Origin: Liopterus haemorrhoidalis
Lineage: Eukaryota; Arthropoda; Insecta; Coleoptera; Dytiscidae
Reading direction: 5' to 3'
DNA length: 64,000 nucleotides
Assembly: GCA_963971575.1 (NCBI GenBank)
Contig: OZ020612.1
Span: forward strand, 70,367,869 to 70,431,868
Made by a program: the position numbers and the translations under genes. How positions within the stretch are numbered: position 1 is the first letter of the stretch; each line of letters starts with the position of its first letter. Below, one piece after another: positions 34,101 through 46,110 of this stretch. The notes under the pieces were generated by a model, which searched no databases, had not been told where the DNA came from, and saw nothing but the letters and a program-made list of their open reading frames with translations.

Positions 34101-37100
34101 TATTATACATATTTTACTTATTTTTATTTAACTTCTACACTGATAAAAGTTGAACTGTCAAAACTATTCACAGAAGAGTTATTAGTTTAAACAATTTTGA
34201 TTGACATTTAGCAGTTAATAAATTTAAAATATTACTTTCCACATTACTAAAACCTGTTGGCATAATATTATTGCTTATTTATTATTATGTCTTATCTTGA
34301 CTGGCAGGGCCGCCCCTAGGCGGGGCCAATGGGGCACCTGCCCCAGGCCCCGCGCCTTTAAGGGCCCCGCGCTTCGACCGTCAAGTAATAAAATACATTA
34401 AAAATATTATTAAATTATATTAAGATTTATAAATAGTTGGAAAACATTTTTATATTCATTGAATATAAGTATGTGTACTTTGTTAATAGTTAATAATATT
34501 AAAGAAAATATCGTTATTTAATATATATATAACAAAATAATAAAATTTATTCTGCCAATATAAACCAAAAATGTTGGTAATTCGCAACATTAAAGAAATT
34601 TTACTAATAACTATCAAAAAATTCAACCGGCACATAACTAATTGATACTGAAATTTGTTTTTTTTAAGGGTGGATTTAACAGTGTTATATGGACTGACAG
34701 TCTTCAGGCTACACTAATGATGGGCTCTTGTTTGGTTGTTATGATTATGGGTGTTAATAAAGTTGGAGGATTTTCCGAAGTTTGGAATATTGGCGAAAAA
34801 GGAGGAAGAATAATATTATTTGAGTAAATATTCCTATAATCATGTGACACAATTTAAATATTTTAATTAAAATTTCTTTTAATTACAGTATGGATCCTAA
34901 TCCATTTGCAAGATTAACATTTTGGAGTTCATCTTTTGGAATGGCATTTATATTTTCCTCTCATAGTGGTTGCGCTGCTAGTACTTTACAAAGATACATG
35001 TCTCTGCCAGGGGAAAAACAAGCAAGAATGTAAGTTTTCTAATTAATTCAAGGCGTATATGCCTTAATTGTATCTCAAAACGCAATACAGCCAAACTTTT
35101 GTCTGGGGAGGGGTTATAACAATTAGGGGGAGCAAACTCGAGCTAGAGACCTTTCCAATGATATTGTTTGGCAAGGTAACCAGACAATTGGGGCCGTAAG
35201 ACAATTCGGCCCGTTCACAATTGGGGCTTTTCGCAACTGGAGCCATTAACAACTGGGGCGATGGACAAATCGGACCGTACACAATTAGGGCTTTGCACAA
35301 CTGGGGCGATGGACAATTCGGGCCGTTCACAATTGGGGCTTTTGACAACTGGGGCCAAACTATAAGAACTAGACTCTTCTTTTGTTTAAAATAAAAAATT
35401 ATTATTTCACAAGTTGGCATAAATTAAATTGCGTGTTCTTTTGAAAAAAAAAATTATATTTTAATGGTTTGATTAAGTACATTTTGGTGGGAATTAGAAT
35501 AAATAAAAAAATTGTATTTTAAGGGTTGGCTTAAGTAAATTTTCGTGTTCCTTTGATTAAAAAGACATTGTATTTTAAGGGTTAGATTAAGTAAAATTTA
35601 GTGCTCTTTTGACTACATAAATAAAAAATGTATTTTAAGGGTTGGCTTAAGTAAATTTAAGTGTTCTTTTGAATAAATAAATAAAAAATGTATTTAATTT
35701 TAGAAGTAAACATTTTGTAACTAAATTTAATTAATATGCGTCAACTACGAGTAAATCAGTTATTTTTTTGTTTGACTATTTGATTTTCCTAGTTTTTTAT
35801 TTTTATGTATGATAGTATTTTTTTGTACATAGGTATTTTATATATCTCGTTTTTATAAAACTGGCAAAATTTTCTAGATTAACATAATAAAAATTAAAAA
35901 TTGATAATACCTATCATGTCTCTAATGTGACTAAATTTTCAAATACATAATCTTCATAATATTTGCTGCTTTGAGATTCTTGCCGATCGTAAAATTTTAT
36001 TAGAATATCTTCGAATGCACGTGTTCATAAACATTTTCTATTGGTTCAGAATTTAATGAGTGCGGGGAATATATAGTCAAAAGAGCACCAAATTTTACTT
36101 AATCTAACCCTTAAAATACAATTTCTTTTTAATCAAATGAACACGAAAATTTCCTTAAGCCAACCCTTAAAATACAATTTTTTTATTTATTCTAATTCCC
36201 ACCAAAATGTACTTAATCAAACCAGTAAAATATTTTTTTTTTTCAAAAGAACATGCAATTTAATTTATGCCAACTTGTAAAATAATTATTTTTATTTTAA
36301 ACAAAAGAAGACTCTAGCTCTTATAGTTATGGCCCCAGTTGTGAAAAGCCCCAATTGTGACCGGCCCGAATTGTCTTAAGGCCCCAGTTGTCTGGTTACC
36401 TTATTTTATACCCCAATATACGATGACGGATTAACGTATAGGCCCAACAAGATTCGGGGCTAGGGCTCTGCAGATTTTGAGGCCCCGAAGGATCCTGGTT
36501 TTCCATTTTTTTTGCTCATCACTTCGATTTTACTTCCTTTAGGACCCATGAAAACCTTAATCTGACACTGTATTAACTCTAAAAATGATAAACTGTAATA
36601 TATGATAATTTAAAATAATTCTTTTATTTTTTATTTGCAGAAGTTCTTTTATAGGTGCTGTAGGATTTTCTATTCTTACCATAATAACAGGATTAATGGG
36701 GCTTTGTATGTATGCTTTGTATCACGGCTGTGACCCGGAAAAAAACAAAGTAAGATTCTGAACATAATTAATTAGCGTTTTAGTTTTAATTTTTTAACAA
36801 TGAAACATGACTAAAAAATTATTGACCCTGTATTTATTGTTTATAACTTGCATATCCATATATCTATTTGGGTCTAGTGCATAGTTGGAAATGATTAATT
36901 GTTTGTGATTATAATTTTAGGATATAGAAGGTTCAAATCAGCTGGTGCCATATTTTATATCTGACACAATTGGAACAATTCCTGGCTTTGCTGGATTTTT
37001 TATTGCTGGACTCTTAAGTGCAGGTTTAAGGTATTTTAAATTAGTTTTTAAATAATCGATTACGTAAGGTGTCTAAAACAACTGCTTTAGCATTAATTTC

Positions 37101-40085
37101 GGTTAAAGTAGACAAACGCCAACCGGCGTAGCGTAGTGGTAACACACGTGCCCTACATTGCTAAGGTTTCGGGTTCGAATCCTGTAGACATGGAATTTTC
37201 AACATGAAATATAAGAATTGTCCTGGCTAATTGCTTTAGTTGCAAAGGCCATAACGTGAAATATAAAAAAAGTAGACCAAAACCAAATACCAATAGCATT
37301 TTTTTGAATATTTGAAGCACAATATTTCAAATATCAGTAAGTAATTTAAATATTTTTTCAAATATTCCCAGGTTATTCGAATAATCGATACAAATAAAAT
37401 ATTGAACAAAAAGTAGCAATATCTTCTTAATATTGATATTATCATTTCATTACTACACATACCGCATTCTGTTAGCCTCTTTCACTTACTAAATATATAC
37501 GAAATTCTGAAAAGTGTGAAAATGCATTCTTCACATCATAAATTTTTCTTTATCGTGTGTATATTTATTATTATTATTTTGCAGCACGCTTTCTGCTGAA
37601 TTTAATACAGTAGCAGGCCTTCTTTATCATGATTTTATCAAGAAAATATACCGAAAACCTATCAGCGATGCAACTGGAGCAAAAATTATGAAATTATGTG
37701 TATTAGTAGTTGGACTACTCTGTCTGATATCGGTGCCAGTTTTACAAAATTCAAAACACATTTTTCAAGTAAGTAGTTCTCTTCTCTTTTGTTATCCTGA
37801 CCGTGATATAGTACAGTGTTTCTCAACCAAAAACGCACCGCGGACCAGTATAATATATAATTTTCTAACGCGGACCACTAATAATAATTGTTGGTTCATT
37901 TTTTGCAAGAAAACAAATATATTTAATGTGCTGCTAAATACATTTATTTTATTTGTAGAAAATCACAGAAAGTTTACAGAAAATAAACAAAATATAAATT
38001 ATTTACATAAAAAATGTGCATAAAAAACAAAAATAAAAACTGCAAAAAAACATATAAAAACTTTCGCGGACCACTAAAATTTTTCTGGGGACCACCTGTT
38101 GAGAAACACTGGTATAATACACTACTTCACTCGTCGTCTACCTCCTTATCCTCAAATTTTGACCACTCCTGTCATATCTCAAATATTAGAACTTATTAAA
38201 TTGTTCAGAAACTGACCATATTTATATTTTTCGACAGCCAAAATTATTAAAACAATATTATTTTTCAGTTTGGTCTAATGATCGGAGGTTTCACATATGG
38301 TGCAAAATTAGGAGCACTTTTATTAGGTACCAGTTTTCCAAGAGCAAATTCATGGGTAAGATTAATTTTAAATACCATTTGTACCCTATTCGAAATGCAG
38401 AAATAATAACAAAATCACGTGAAAAATTGAAGTCGCTACTAGTGTTGGGCGCGTGAATAAATTTTTATCACGATCACGCACGCTCACGAAGCCAGATTCA
38501 AAATATCACGCACGCACATGAGATCATAAATTAAAAATTTCACGGTCACGCGTGTTTCGTGACTCGCGCGTGAATAGTGACACGTGTTAATTTTTTCACG
38601 TTAGAATGGCCAACCCACGCCCCTCCGAAAATTGTGTTAGTAAGAAACGAGTGTTATGTAGATATATAAAAAAATTATGTTTATTTAATTTTTCTCTCTC
38701 CGAAGTTTCCCGAAAAAATGAAGATACACCAGAAGACGAATAGAATACACATACCAACTCTTCCAAAATATATTCTATGATGATATTTAAAAATAATTAA
38801 ACATATTAATTTATCACATTTATGACCAATAAATAACAAGAAAAGACTTATAAAATCAGCAAATTTAAATAAATGAATTCTTAATAATAAAACTTAATTC
38901 TTAAATTCATCCTATTATTAAAAGATGCAAGTTATATGACGATTTAAAGAATTTTAATATATTTTTGTTTTTTTAAATTTGATATGAACTTTTAGTTTTT
39001 AAATGTGGCAAATTACCATGGTTAATTTTTACTAATATTTAAAAAAATTCAAAATAAGAATGTATCGACATTACAAAATTATTTTTAAATTACAAACTGG
39101 CAATAATCCAAAGAAATTGTTGTATCAACGACTGTTATATAAACTCTACTATATTTAACGATATAAGTAAGTGTAAAATTGGTTTTTATGGGAAGAGTAG
39201 AAAGTAAAATGTTCCGTAACGTATCATTACTTCACTCTTGCCATACGCACAATACAAATGCCAGCGATACATTTTTGGGGTTCTAAACGCGTCTTCCGTG
39301 GGAAGGGGCGCCTAACCAGGGGCGGCGCTAGCGGGGAGTCCGGGGGGGGGTCTAAAAATTGCTCTGACAAATCTGGTGTATAATTTGGCAAATCTGACAT
39401 TTACTTGTGTGTTTTTTAGGGTGTTGTATGGGGAATAGTTTCAAGTGTCGTTGTAGTAACCTGGATAAGTTTTGGAGCAATGTATTACAACATAAACGAA
39501 CCCTATGCTTTACCAACTTCTGTAGAAAACTGCCCAGTATTAAACATAACTGGTATGTCCAATATAACGACGATATTCACAAATATAACTACAGAATTAC
39601 CAATAATAATGTAAGTATTATAATTTTAGAAATTAATAAATATTACAAATACTAAGCTTCTGACAATCCTGCGGACATCAAATTTGTTCTGGCCTGGGGG
39701 GGGGGGGAGGTACGAGCAGAGGAAGACAGTTTTCGGAGACAAGAGAGGCTAGTTACTAGATTTCAATATCTATCATAGTTCCGCTTAAACCAAATAAACA
39801 TACTATACTTATCATGTAGTTAATAAACTCAATTATTTCAGGGAACCAGAACCATCAGAACCATTCTTCTTATTGAAATTATCATTTATGTATTACCCCC
39901 TATTTGGAGCGATTGTGACAATTGTGGTGGGTATGTTAGTCAGCTATGTAACAAAAGAAGACGACAAGAAATTGGATCCAAAGTTAATAGTCCCCATCAT
40001 GCAATCTTTCATACCGACTCAAAAAGACAGCAGTGTGTTACAAAATATGTTAAATCATGAACTGCAGGGAACAAACAAATGTTAA
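31144..40085 (+). CDS. SLC5-family sodium-coupled solute transporter
   Basis: A plasma-membrane sodium/solute symporter of the insect branch related to SMCT/SMVT (monocarboxylate or multivitamin carriers); the substrate cannot be deduced. Eleven exons join in consistent phase: 31144-31319, 32537-32699, 32914-33099, 34669-34823, 34889-35029, 36641-36749, 36921-37030, 37585-37768, 38269-38355, 39420-39610 and 39842-40085. That is 1746 nt, or 581 aa, the usual family length. Family marks include the first helix (WDYVVFGGTLLLSAMIGVYF), IIGTPSEVYVFGTQ, PYEYFELRFDNKVR, GFNSVIWTDSLQA, STLQRYMSLPGEKQAR, LSAGLSTLSAEFNTVAGLLY and DFIKKIY. Exon 10 has three closely spaced NIT glycosylation sequons in a presumed outer loop. 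Introns hold hAT MITEs and the GGTAACC elements. All ordinary borders are GT-AG. Confidence 0.92.
31457..32090 (+). mobile_element. GGTAACC long-TIR element, copy 1 (truncated)
   Basis: The copy begins GGTAACCAGACAA and continues with reiterated ACAAYTGGGGC words. AT-rich units with AAGGGTTGGCTTAAGTAAA follow, then the other arm's AT-rich part up to about 32090. The terminal GGTTACC end is missing. It lies in intron 1 of the transporter and closely matches 35175-35790. Confidence 0.75.
32142..32257. repeat. 116-bp hairpin (short inverted repeat element)
   Basis: GTTGCTAACGTAAGAGTTTT at the left pairs with the complement ending TTAGCAAC at the right. The inner arms AACTCAAGTTAAAATCATTTG are perfectly complementary around a short ACATATAAAAACA-like loop. 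It is probably a tiny MITE or foldback. Confidence 0.7.
33675..33934 (+). repeat. 130-bp tandem duplication in SLC5 intron 3
   Basis: GAGTTAAGTC recurs at 33675 and 33805. Both units contain AAGAAATCAAGTACAAATAT and AACACGTG.ATAATCAATTAT. About 10% divergence separates the two units. Confidence 0.8.
34300..34390 (+). repeat. GC-rich terminus of an unknown dispersed repeat
   Basis: CAGGGCCGCCCCTAGGCGGG and GGGGCACCTGCCCCAGGCCC stand out sharply in an AT-rich intron. Related GC-rich openings occur at about 29470, 32355, 39315 and 44735 (CAGTGGCGGCGCCAG). They look like hAT-type ends with GGCGCC-like words, but partners could not be paired. Confidence 0.4.
35175..36400. mobile_element. GGTAACC long-TIR element, copy 2 (both ends present)
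   Basis: The left end GGTAACCAGACAATTGGGGCC mirrors the right end CCCCAGTTGTCTGGTTACC. Inverted arms run for over 300 bp (35175 to about 35640, and about 36080 to 36400). The outer part of each arm consists of repeated ACAAYTGGGGC or GCCC words 20-30 bp apart; the inner part has AAGGGTTGGCTTAAGTAAA-like units. No transposase was seen. No convincing target-site duplication, so the superfamily is undetermined. Confidence 0.82.
37118..37275 (+). repeat. tRNA-derived SINE with intact A and B boxes
   Basis: The A-box TAGCGTAGTGG (about 37129-37139) and the B-box GGTTCGAATCC (about 37171-37182) have near-consensus pol III promoter form and tRNA-like spacing. A non-tRNA body follows and ends in an A-rich run near 37265. 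The copy lies in SLC5 intron 7. It has no full cloverleaf, so it is a SINE head rather than a tRNA gene. Confidence 0.65.
37814..38111. mobile_element. 298-bp hAT MITE
   Basis: Termini CAGTGTTTCTCAACC and GGTTGAGAAACACTG-type ends are perfect inverted repeats. The 8-bp flanks ATATAGTA (37806-37813) and GTATAATA (38112-38119) agree at six of eight positions, as expected for an aged hAT duplication. CGCGGACCACTA-type words repeat inside both arms. It lies in SLC5 intron 8. Confidence 0.88.
38440..38600. repeat. CACG/CGTG-rich block, probable hAT end
   Basis: After CTAGTGTTGGGCGCGTGAA the sequence contains more than ten CACG or CGTG words within 160 bp, in both orientations. The TAGTGTTGGGC opening is typical of a hAT-type terminus. 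No opposite end was identified. Confidence 0.4.
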
Positions 40086-40089
40086 TGTA

Positions 40090-40095
40090 AATAAA
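40090..40095 (+). terminator. AATAAA polyadenylation signal of the SLC5 gene
   Basis: AATAAA occurs five bases after the stop codon. This would give a very short 3'UTR, which fits the convergent COX10 gene whose stop lies 289 bp away. A different, downstream signal cannot be excluded. Confidence 0.45.
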
Positions 40096-40299
40096 CCATA
40101 TTTTTATAAAAAAATAGTATTTTATTTTGGGGATACTGTACAATACTCTAAAACTGGGACACTTCATATTTCAAGTAGTAACAAACTTCAACAAGTTATG
40201 ATTAAAACAAAAATAATAATAAAAAACAACATACAAATTTTAAAACAAACATGTCATGACAAGAAATTAATATAAATTGCAATATTTTTTGGTAAAACT

Positions 40300-40305
40300 T
40301 TTATT
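40300..40305 (-). terminator. AATAAA polyadenylation signal of COX10
   Basis: The minus strand reads AATAAA about 70 bp after the inferred COX10 stop at 40375-40377. Distance and orientation fit a normal polyadenylation signal. Confidence 0.55.
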
Positions 40306-40374
40306 TAGTTTATGTCTAATATTATCATTATAAACAATGATAATTATTTACAAATAAATTAATATTCAATTGAA

Positions 40375-40547
40375 CTAGATACTAGCTAAGCTACTTGCTT
40401 GTTGAACTTGCTCAGTATTCTTCTCTAATACATACCACTTCTTTTTGTTTAATAAAAATAAAATCATTAACAACGGTAGGTGTAAAAGTGAAAACCTGAA
40501 TAATTTCCTAGATGAACTCGAGGTAGAATCTTTGTAAAACTGATACG
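40375..40547 (-). CDS. COX10: COX10 terminal exon
   Basis: A 3' splice site (TTTTTCAG) ends at 40548. The exon completes a Gly-Ala junction ([11 protein letters not shown]) with the GTAAGT donor at 41610-41605. It encodes the last hydrophobic segment ([15 protein letters not shown]) and a polar tail ending QASSLASI. Reading straight through the donor instead would stop after YLGKS and lose the final helix, so the spliced form is preferred. Confidence 0.88.
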
Positions 40548-43500
40548 CTGAAAAAGAAATCCATTATATAATATCATTCGCTTCAGTAAAATTACATCAT
40601 TTAGAGTAAACGTTGCTTCGTCAGTAAATAAAATTCTTTGAAGCATTGTTGGGTCGGAATTAATTTTTTCAAAAATTTCAAAACAAAAATCCATACGTAC
40701 TGCGTCCCTTTCTAACAATTCTTGATGATTTTAAAATTTGTATGATCGAAAGTTTTATTTTTTTAAGAAGTTAAAAACAGATCCAATACTGACACGGTTT
40801 GTGCAATTGATCTTAAAGTATTTTGATTGTTTTCTTCCACTTGCAATAATATTTCCAACTGCTTCTCTTCTGTAAGCACGTGGGATGTTGTTCTTTTTTT
40901 TATTATGTTTTGACTTAAGACATCCTTCGCGATGAAATTTATTAACTAGTCTTGAAATTGTAGAGAGATTTGGTATTGGCCGAACTGGATAAGTTGCACT
41001 AAATACAGCAGAAACTTCTCTTAAACTGATTTGGGAGTTATACCAAGTTACCATCATTATTTTTTCTTCATCTGTATACATGTTGAATAATTTTTAAATC
41101 AGCAGTGAGCAAATGTATACACACTAATTGTCTATGTTGGAAATGAAAATGAACACGATTTATATTGCTGTCAAAAACTGTATCCATGGTAATGACATAG
41201 TACATGTTGTATTAAAAAATAAATTTACTGTATATATTATAACTTAATTTTTACGTAACTTCTATTTTATTATTTGACTTTATTAATTTTAATATTTAAC
41301 TAGATTATCATCAATAGCCTATCTATAAACTAATAATTTATTTATGTATACTTAGTATCTCAATCCATTCTGTTGTAGTTTTATCAATGTATTCTTGTAT
41401 AACAATAATTAATTATTTATATTTTTAAACTAATTTATATTCAAAATCTTTTCCGCTCTGACAAAGATTTTAATAAAAATCGAAACGTAAGCTTAGTTAA
41501 ATACTTTACTAAAACTTTTTTACTTATTTTTACACCTGTCCGACTCCCATAAACTCAATTATTATATTATTTACGGACATAACACATCAACATATAAAAT
41601 TATGACTTACCTAAGTACGTAAAATAAAGATTGAGCGGTGTCGCTTCTGCTAGAAACCACCAGTTGGTAGTATCAGTTAGAGGTGCAGCTATACATAAAG
41701 CTTGTATGAGAAGTGTATGTCTAAGCGCTACCCTGCGGCATAAGGCGGGGTCGATAACGGACATCATACGGTAACCCGCTCTTGAATAGTCAGGCCGCAA
41801 GTTCCAGGAGAGGGCGTTGAAGTGCGGAAACTGCCACGAGTACAGCAGACCAGCCATCACCCAAGCCCCAGGCCCCAAAGTTCCGGCACATGCTGCCCAC
41901 CCCATTAACGGAGGAATAGCACCAACTAGAACACAACAGAAAAGTCACAAAAATATAATAGACCATATTAGTAACTACGTCACAAAATGGGATTCAGTGC
42001 TGCCGCCTCGCGATTAGATTTCTTTTATTTGAATTTAGCATGTTGTTTTTTTGTTAAATTGTATTTTGGAAATATAAATTAAATTTTTAATGTAAGAGAA
42101 TGCTTCACATCAAAACTACAAGTCAATATTTATCTATTAAAATTCTTATTTTATACATTATAATTTAATGTCATTATTTTTGCAGAACAATATTTTTTTT
42201 ACAGGTTAATTTTGAAAATTTTACGTTAATAATCGTTATTATGACAAGTAACATAGCAATAAATGTGTATGCCATATCTAAATGGTTTGAAGGAATAATA
42301 TGTTGTTTTTATTTTATCCATTATTGTTTTTCATTTTCATCTGTCAAAAAACGAAAAAATTTGCAATTAATAATGTAGATGTGATGGTTACAATTTGGAG
42401 CAAAACAATACACCATTATGCATTCTAAAACAAAATATTATTAATGATTACTTAGTGTTAATTAAATAAATACTAAAGATATTTCGATTTTCATATTATT
42501 TAAAAACGTAACTTATAAATATATCTTCAAATCCTTATTTATATATTAATAAAATCATTATTCTATAATATAAAGTATCTGGACGGTATACATTGGTATA
42601 TATTTATCAAAAATACACATTTTTTGCTCCAAAACGTGTCTGTGAGATAGTTGAAGCAGCTGATCAACAATTATGTGATTTGTGGAATTATGCTAATAGT
42701 GCATCTTTAGAGCAACTACATGCAATCAAGAATATTCTGAAACTAATTAAAGCCCCGTATGCACTAGGACACATGTCGAGCGACTTGTATTTTAGAATTT
42801 TAAACTATGCAAATTGACTTAATTTATTTGACCGTCATGCAATATAATGATATATTTTTGATAAGCATGTTGCATTCATTAAACATTAATAAATCTTGCT
42901 TACCAACTGAGCCAACCCAGGTGTTAAGTATACTAATTCTTTTCAAAGGTGTATATACAGATGTGTACAATAATAAATTAGTTAAGCCAAGTGCCGCAGT
43001 TAGCCCATTGACACCACCGTACAGTATCCCAAGTCCAGTTAACCCTGAAGCTGCGGCAAATAACATAGCATGCGTGGGTCTGTAAATCAAAAACACACAT
43101 TTCAATATCTACCACACTAAAATTAAAATCTTATCCGCTACCAATAATTATCATTAAAACTTTACTTACGTTAATCTGCCACAGACAAGGACGCGATGTT
43201 TAGTTCTAGACATCTGAGCATCGAATGGCACTTCATGAAACTGATTTACTGCATTAGCCGAACACGACAATAGCCCAGTGCCAGTTAGACACATCGCAAA
43301 TGTTGACCAATCAAATGGGGCAGGTGCCACTGCATAACCAGCCATCGAAGTTATCACAACCAAAGCTAAAACAAATTTAGTCTTAAAAGTAATCTTAAAA
43401 TAGCATAAAAGCAGTAATTAAACTATAACGAATACTAAGAAAGAGTTTAAAATGCAGTAAATATGAACTGTCTGTTATCAATTAGATTTAATTATTATAC

Positions 43501-44017
43501 TGCGATTACTTCAGTATAATAATTAAACACCTAACGTCCATTTATATAACTAGTACGTTTAGATTATATTAACTAAATCTAGGCACTTACTTGTCAACCG
43601 TATTTTAGACAGCTTAGAATATTGTTTAAGCAATTCGTTTGATTCGACAGATGGTGTTGTTCGCCAATCTGGTATAATAATTTTTTTCTTAAGTTCATTT
43701 TTTGTTATAACTCCTATATCAACAGGTATAGCTGGAGCTACTATTTCTAATGTAGTTACTTCATCTCGTTGTATTTCTACTGCTTCTAACTCACGTTTCT
43801 GCAACAAACATGTTATGTAACATAACCTCAAGAATATTTTGATAAGCCATTTGTTTACAAACAAACAATTAAATACCCAAAAATATAATTGAGAACAATA
43901 GTAAATTAACTGTTTTACCTGTTGTGTCAATTGTGTTAATAATCTATAGTGGAATTTGTATGTATTACTAGAATTGCCACACCATAACCTTAGTTTCAAT
44001 CCTAAAAGTTTTGACAT
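40375..44017 (-). CDS. COX10: Protoheme IX farnesyltransferase, mitochondrial (COX10)
   Basis: An inner-membrane UbiA-type prenyltransferase that adds farnesyl to heme b to make heme O, the first step towards heme A for cytochrome c oxidase. Six exons join in phase: 44017-43919, 43798-43591, 43365-43170, 43079-42904, 41925-41611 and 40547-40375. That is 388 aa, in line with insect COX10. Family marks are [18 protein letters not shown] (first Asp-rich motif), [55 protein letters not shown] and CRRVALRH. The last exon ([17 protein letters not shown] to LASI, TAG) lies beyond an intron that contains a Tc1-like insertion. The basic, hydroxylated N-terminus fits a mitochondrial presequence. Confidence 0.95.
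40599..41209 (-). mobile_element. Tc1/mariner-like transposon, truncated copy B
   Basis: The right end (CATTTTCATTTCCAACAT, then ATGGTAATGACATAGTACATGTTG) matches copy A at 1982-3296. The left side stops at TTTAGAGTAAACG, so the C-terminal half of the transposase and the other terminus are missing. It lies in COX10 intron 5. The minus-strand frame ([19 protein letters not shown] to FNFLKK) preserves the N-terminal domain better than copy A. Confidence 0.8.
40600..41081 (-). pseudogene. Transposase N-terminal and central fragment, copy B
   Basis: From the ATG at 41081, the N-terminal domain ([38 protein letters not shown]) is intact. A frame slip after [17 protein letters not shown] leads to [20 protein letters not shown] and DEATFTL, where homology ends at the truncation. 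It cannot encode an active enzyme. Confidence 0.72.
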
Positions 44018-46019
44018 TGTTAACTATGCCTCTTTCTCATGATATTTTGGTTCTGCACTATTGATATATCGGTTTGCTATTAAATTTGCAGTTATTACAT
44101 CACTATTTCATTCAAAAAATGTTATTTAATAACATTTTAGTCACGCGACCACAACTCCTGTCAAATGCACCTAACCAAGAGAAACAGTGGCGCCCTTCGT
44201 AGATTAATAATTAATTACTATTTCAAAAATGACACTTTTGGGGTTCCTCAAATAGCTTTCAAATATGAAAAATTAAACATAATTCTATATAATATCTTTG
44301 AAATTATTTTGCAATGGTCCAATATTAATGCGGACACCTTTATTTTGGACGTTTGCCATTGCTGATAGTACTAGGCTAGAATAGTACAATATAATGAGTA
44401 TTAGTATCAAAAAGATATAATACTTCAAGAGTAATATAGAAAATTCGGACGTTTCGGAAACTTCTCAACAATCTGTTTCCGTCTTCAGCGATCACGAGAA
44501 GTGATTCTATATATTGTTAATATTACCAAGTATAATATATCTGATTATTCGTCTGATTATTACGTAATTTTTTTCTCTACTAATTCTTCTCAACCGAAAA
44601 CTACATAACTTTGGACTTTAGACCGGCAAAATTTCCACTTTACACGGATCTGTGAAAATATTATATTAAAAATCATTTTAATATTAATTATTTATTGTAA
44701 AAAAACTGTAAACTTACATTAAGAAATAAAGTGTTCGGCAGTGGCGGCGCCAGCTCTTCAAATCTAGAGGGGCCAGAAAATATTTGAGTAATATCTGGAG
44801 GGAGGGGGGGGGCAGGAAATATTTGAGGAGGACATCATTTCTCATCGTTATTAATGGACAGGTGAAAATACAAGTGCTGACCTAAAAAAAGTTCTCATTT
44901 CTAAAAACACGTGATGACCTTTTGCATCATTCTTAGGATTTTGTAGGGATGGCCAAAAAAGTTTTAATTTAGCATGCTTGTACAACTCTTTGACCACATT
45001 TATATTTTCCCGCAGGAAAAATAAAAAGCTAAAAAAAAAAAAAAAAAAACCCCATCTGCAGATAAATAAAACAAATATGCATTTAATGAATAAATACAAT
45101 TCTGAGTGGGGTATCAAATGAAATCTCTTAATGCGTGCATGCACAGATAAATTTTTATTTTTAATAAATCAATTTTTTTGTTTGAATTTTCTGAGCGTAA
45201 GCGTGGAATCTTTATTTTTGCGTTACTAAGCGACGAAGAACCGGGCCAGGCGGAACACGTGTGGCTGTCTTAAGTTGAAGTTGTTACAATTTTAAAATTT
45301 TTGGGGTATAAAATGAAAAGCTATTACGATTCTTAAAAATATACAAAATGGAGACAACTCACCACTTTCAATTTTAACAGGTATTGATTAAAGTAACACT
45401 CAAATATTTCTAGATAGATTATATTTTCTAAATCATACAAAACACATTTCTAATAACTGTCCTTTAAATACACATGAAATGAAGTGAGTCAGTACTGAAA
45501 AAAATTATATTTTCAGTCACAAATCATTGCACATTTTTTTAAGAGTCAGAGTTCTAAAAGCAACATTTAAAAACATACTAAACAAAGCTAGAAATGTATT
45601 CTAAGGTGATGACTATGTTTTTATATTATAATTAACACTCAAGAGATAATTAATTATGAAAAAAAAGTTACATAAAAAACATTGAATACGTATTTTTACA
45701 TCTAGTTTTGGCAAAATAAAACATTTTATTAACATGCTGACTTGACTACTCAACAATTATATACATACTTGTAAATTAATATTGCCATTAAAAATATTTA
45801 CAAGCGATGAATTTAATACTATGGCTTTTGTAGTTTCAATAATCGCCACAATCATCAAGTAATACTTGAATTTATATAGCCGATTTTATACAACCGTCTA
45901 TTTTTTAAACGAAAATTAATGCAACAGAATTATGCATTAGTAATGGAGTTATTGCAATCTTGCATTATAAAAATAATATACTGGTCATTTTTAAAACGAT
46001 TTAATCGTACTGTTTAGAC

Positions 46020-46110
46020 CAGGGGTTAGCAACCAGCGGCCCGTGGGACGAATACGGTCCACCAATAAGAAAATATGTATTGCACCTTCGTCGAGTTTAA
46101 TAAACAGTAC
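46020..46110 (+). mobile_element. hAT-like terminus, fragment
   Basis: CAGGGGTTAGCAACCAGCGGCCCGTGGG resembles the opening of insect hAT MITEs such as the one at 55136-55424 (CAGGGGTCTCCAAAC). No matching opposite end was found nearby. Confidence 0.45.

Noticed and set aside
42593..42817. 74-codon frame in COX10 intron 4 ([18 protein letters not shown]..)
   Set aside because: Looks protein-like, but I could not match it to a family, and it has no splice or promoter context. It may be a transposon fragment.
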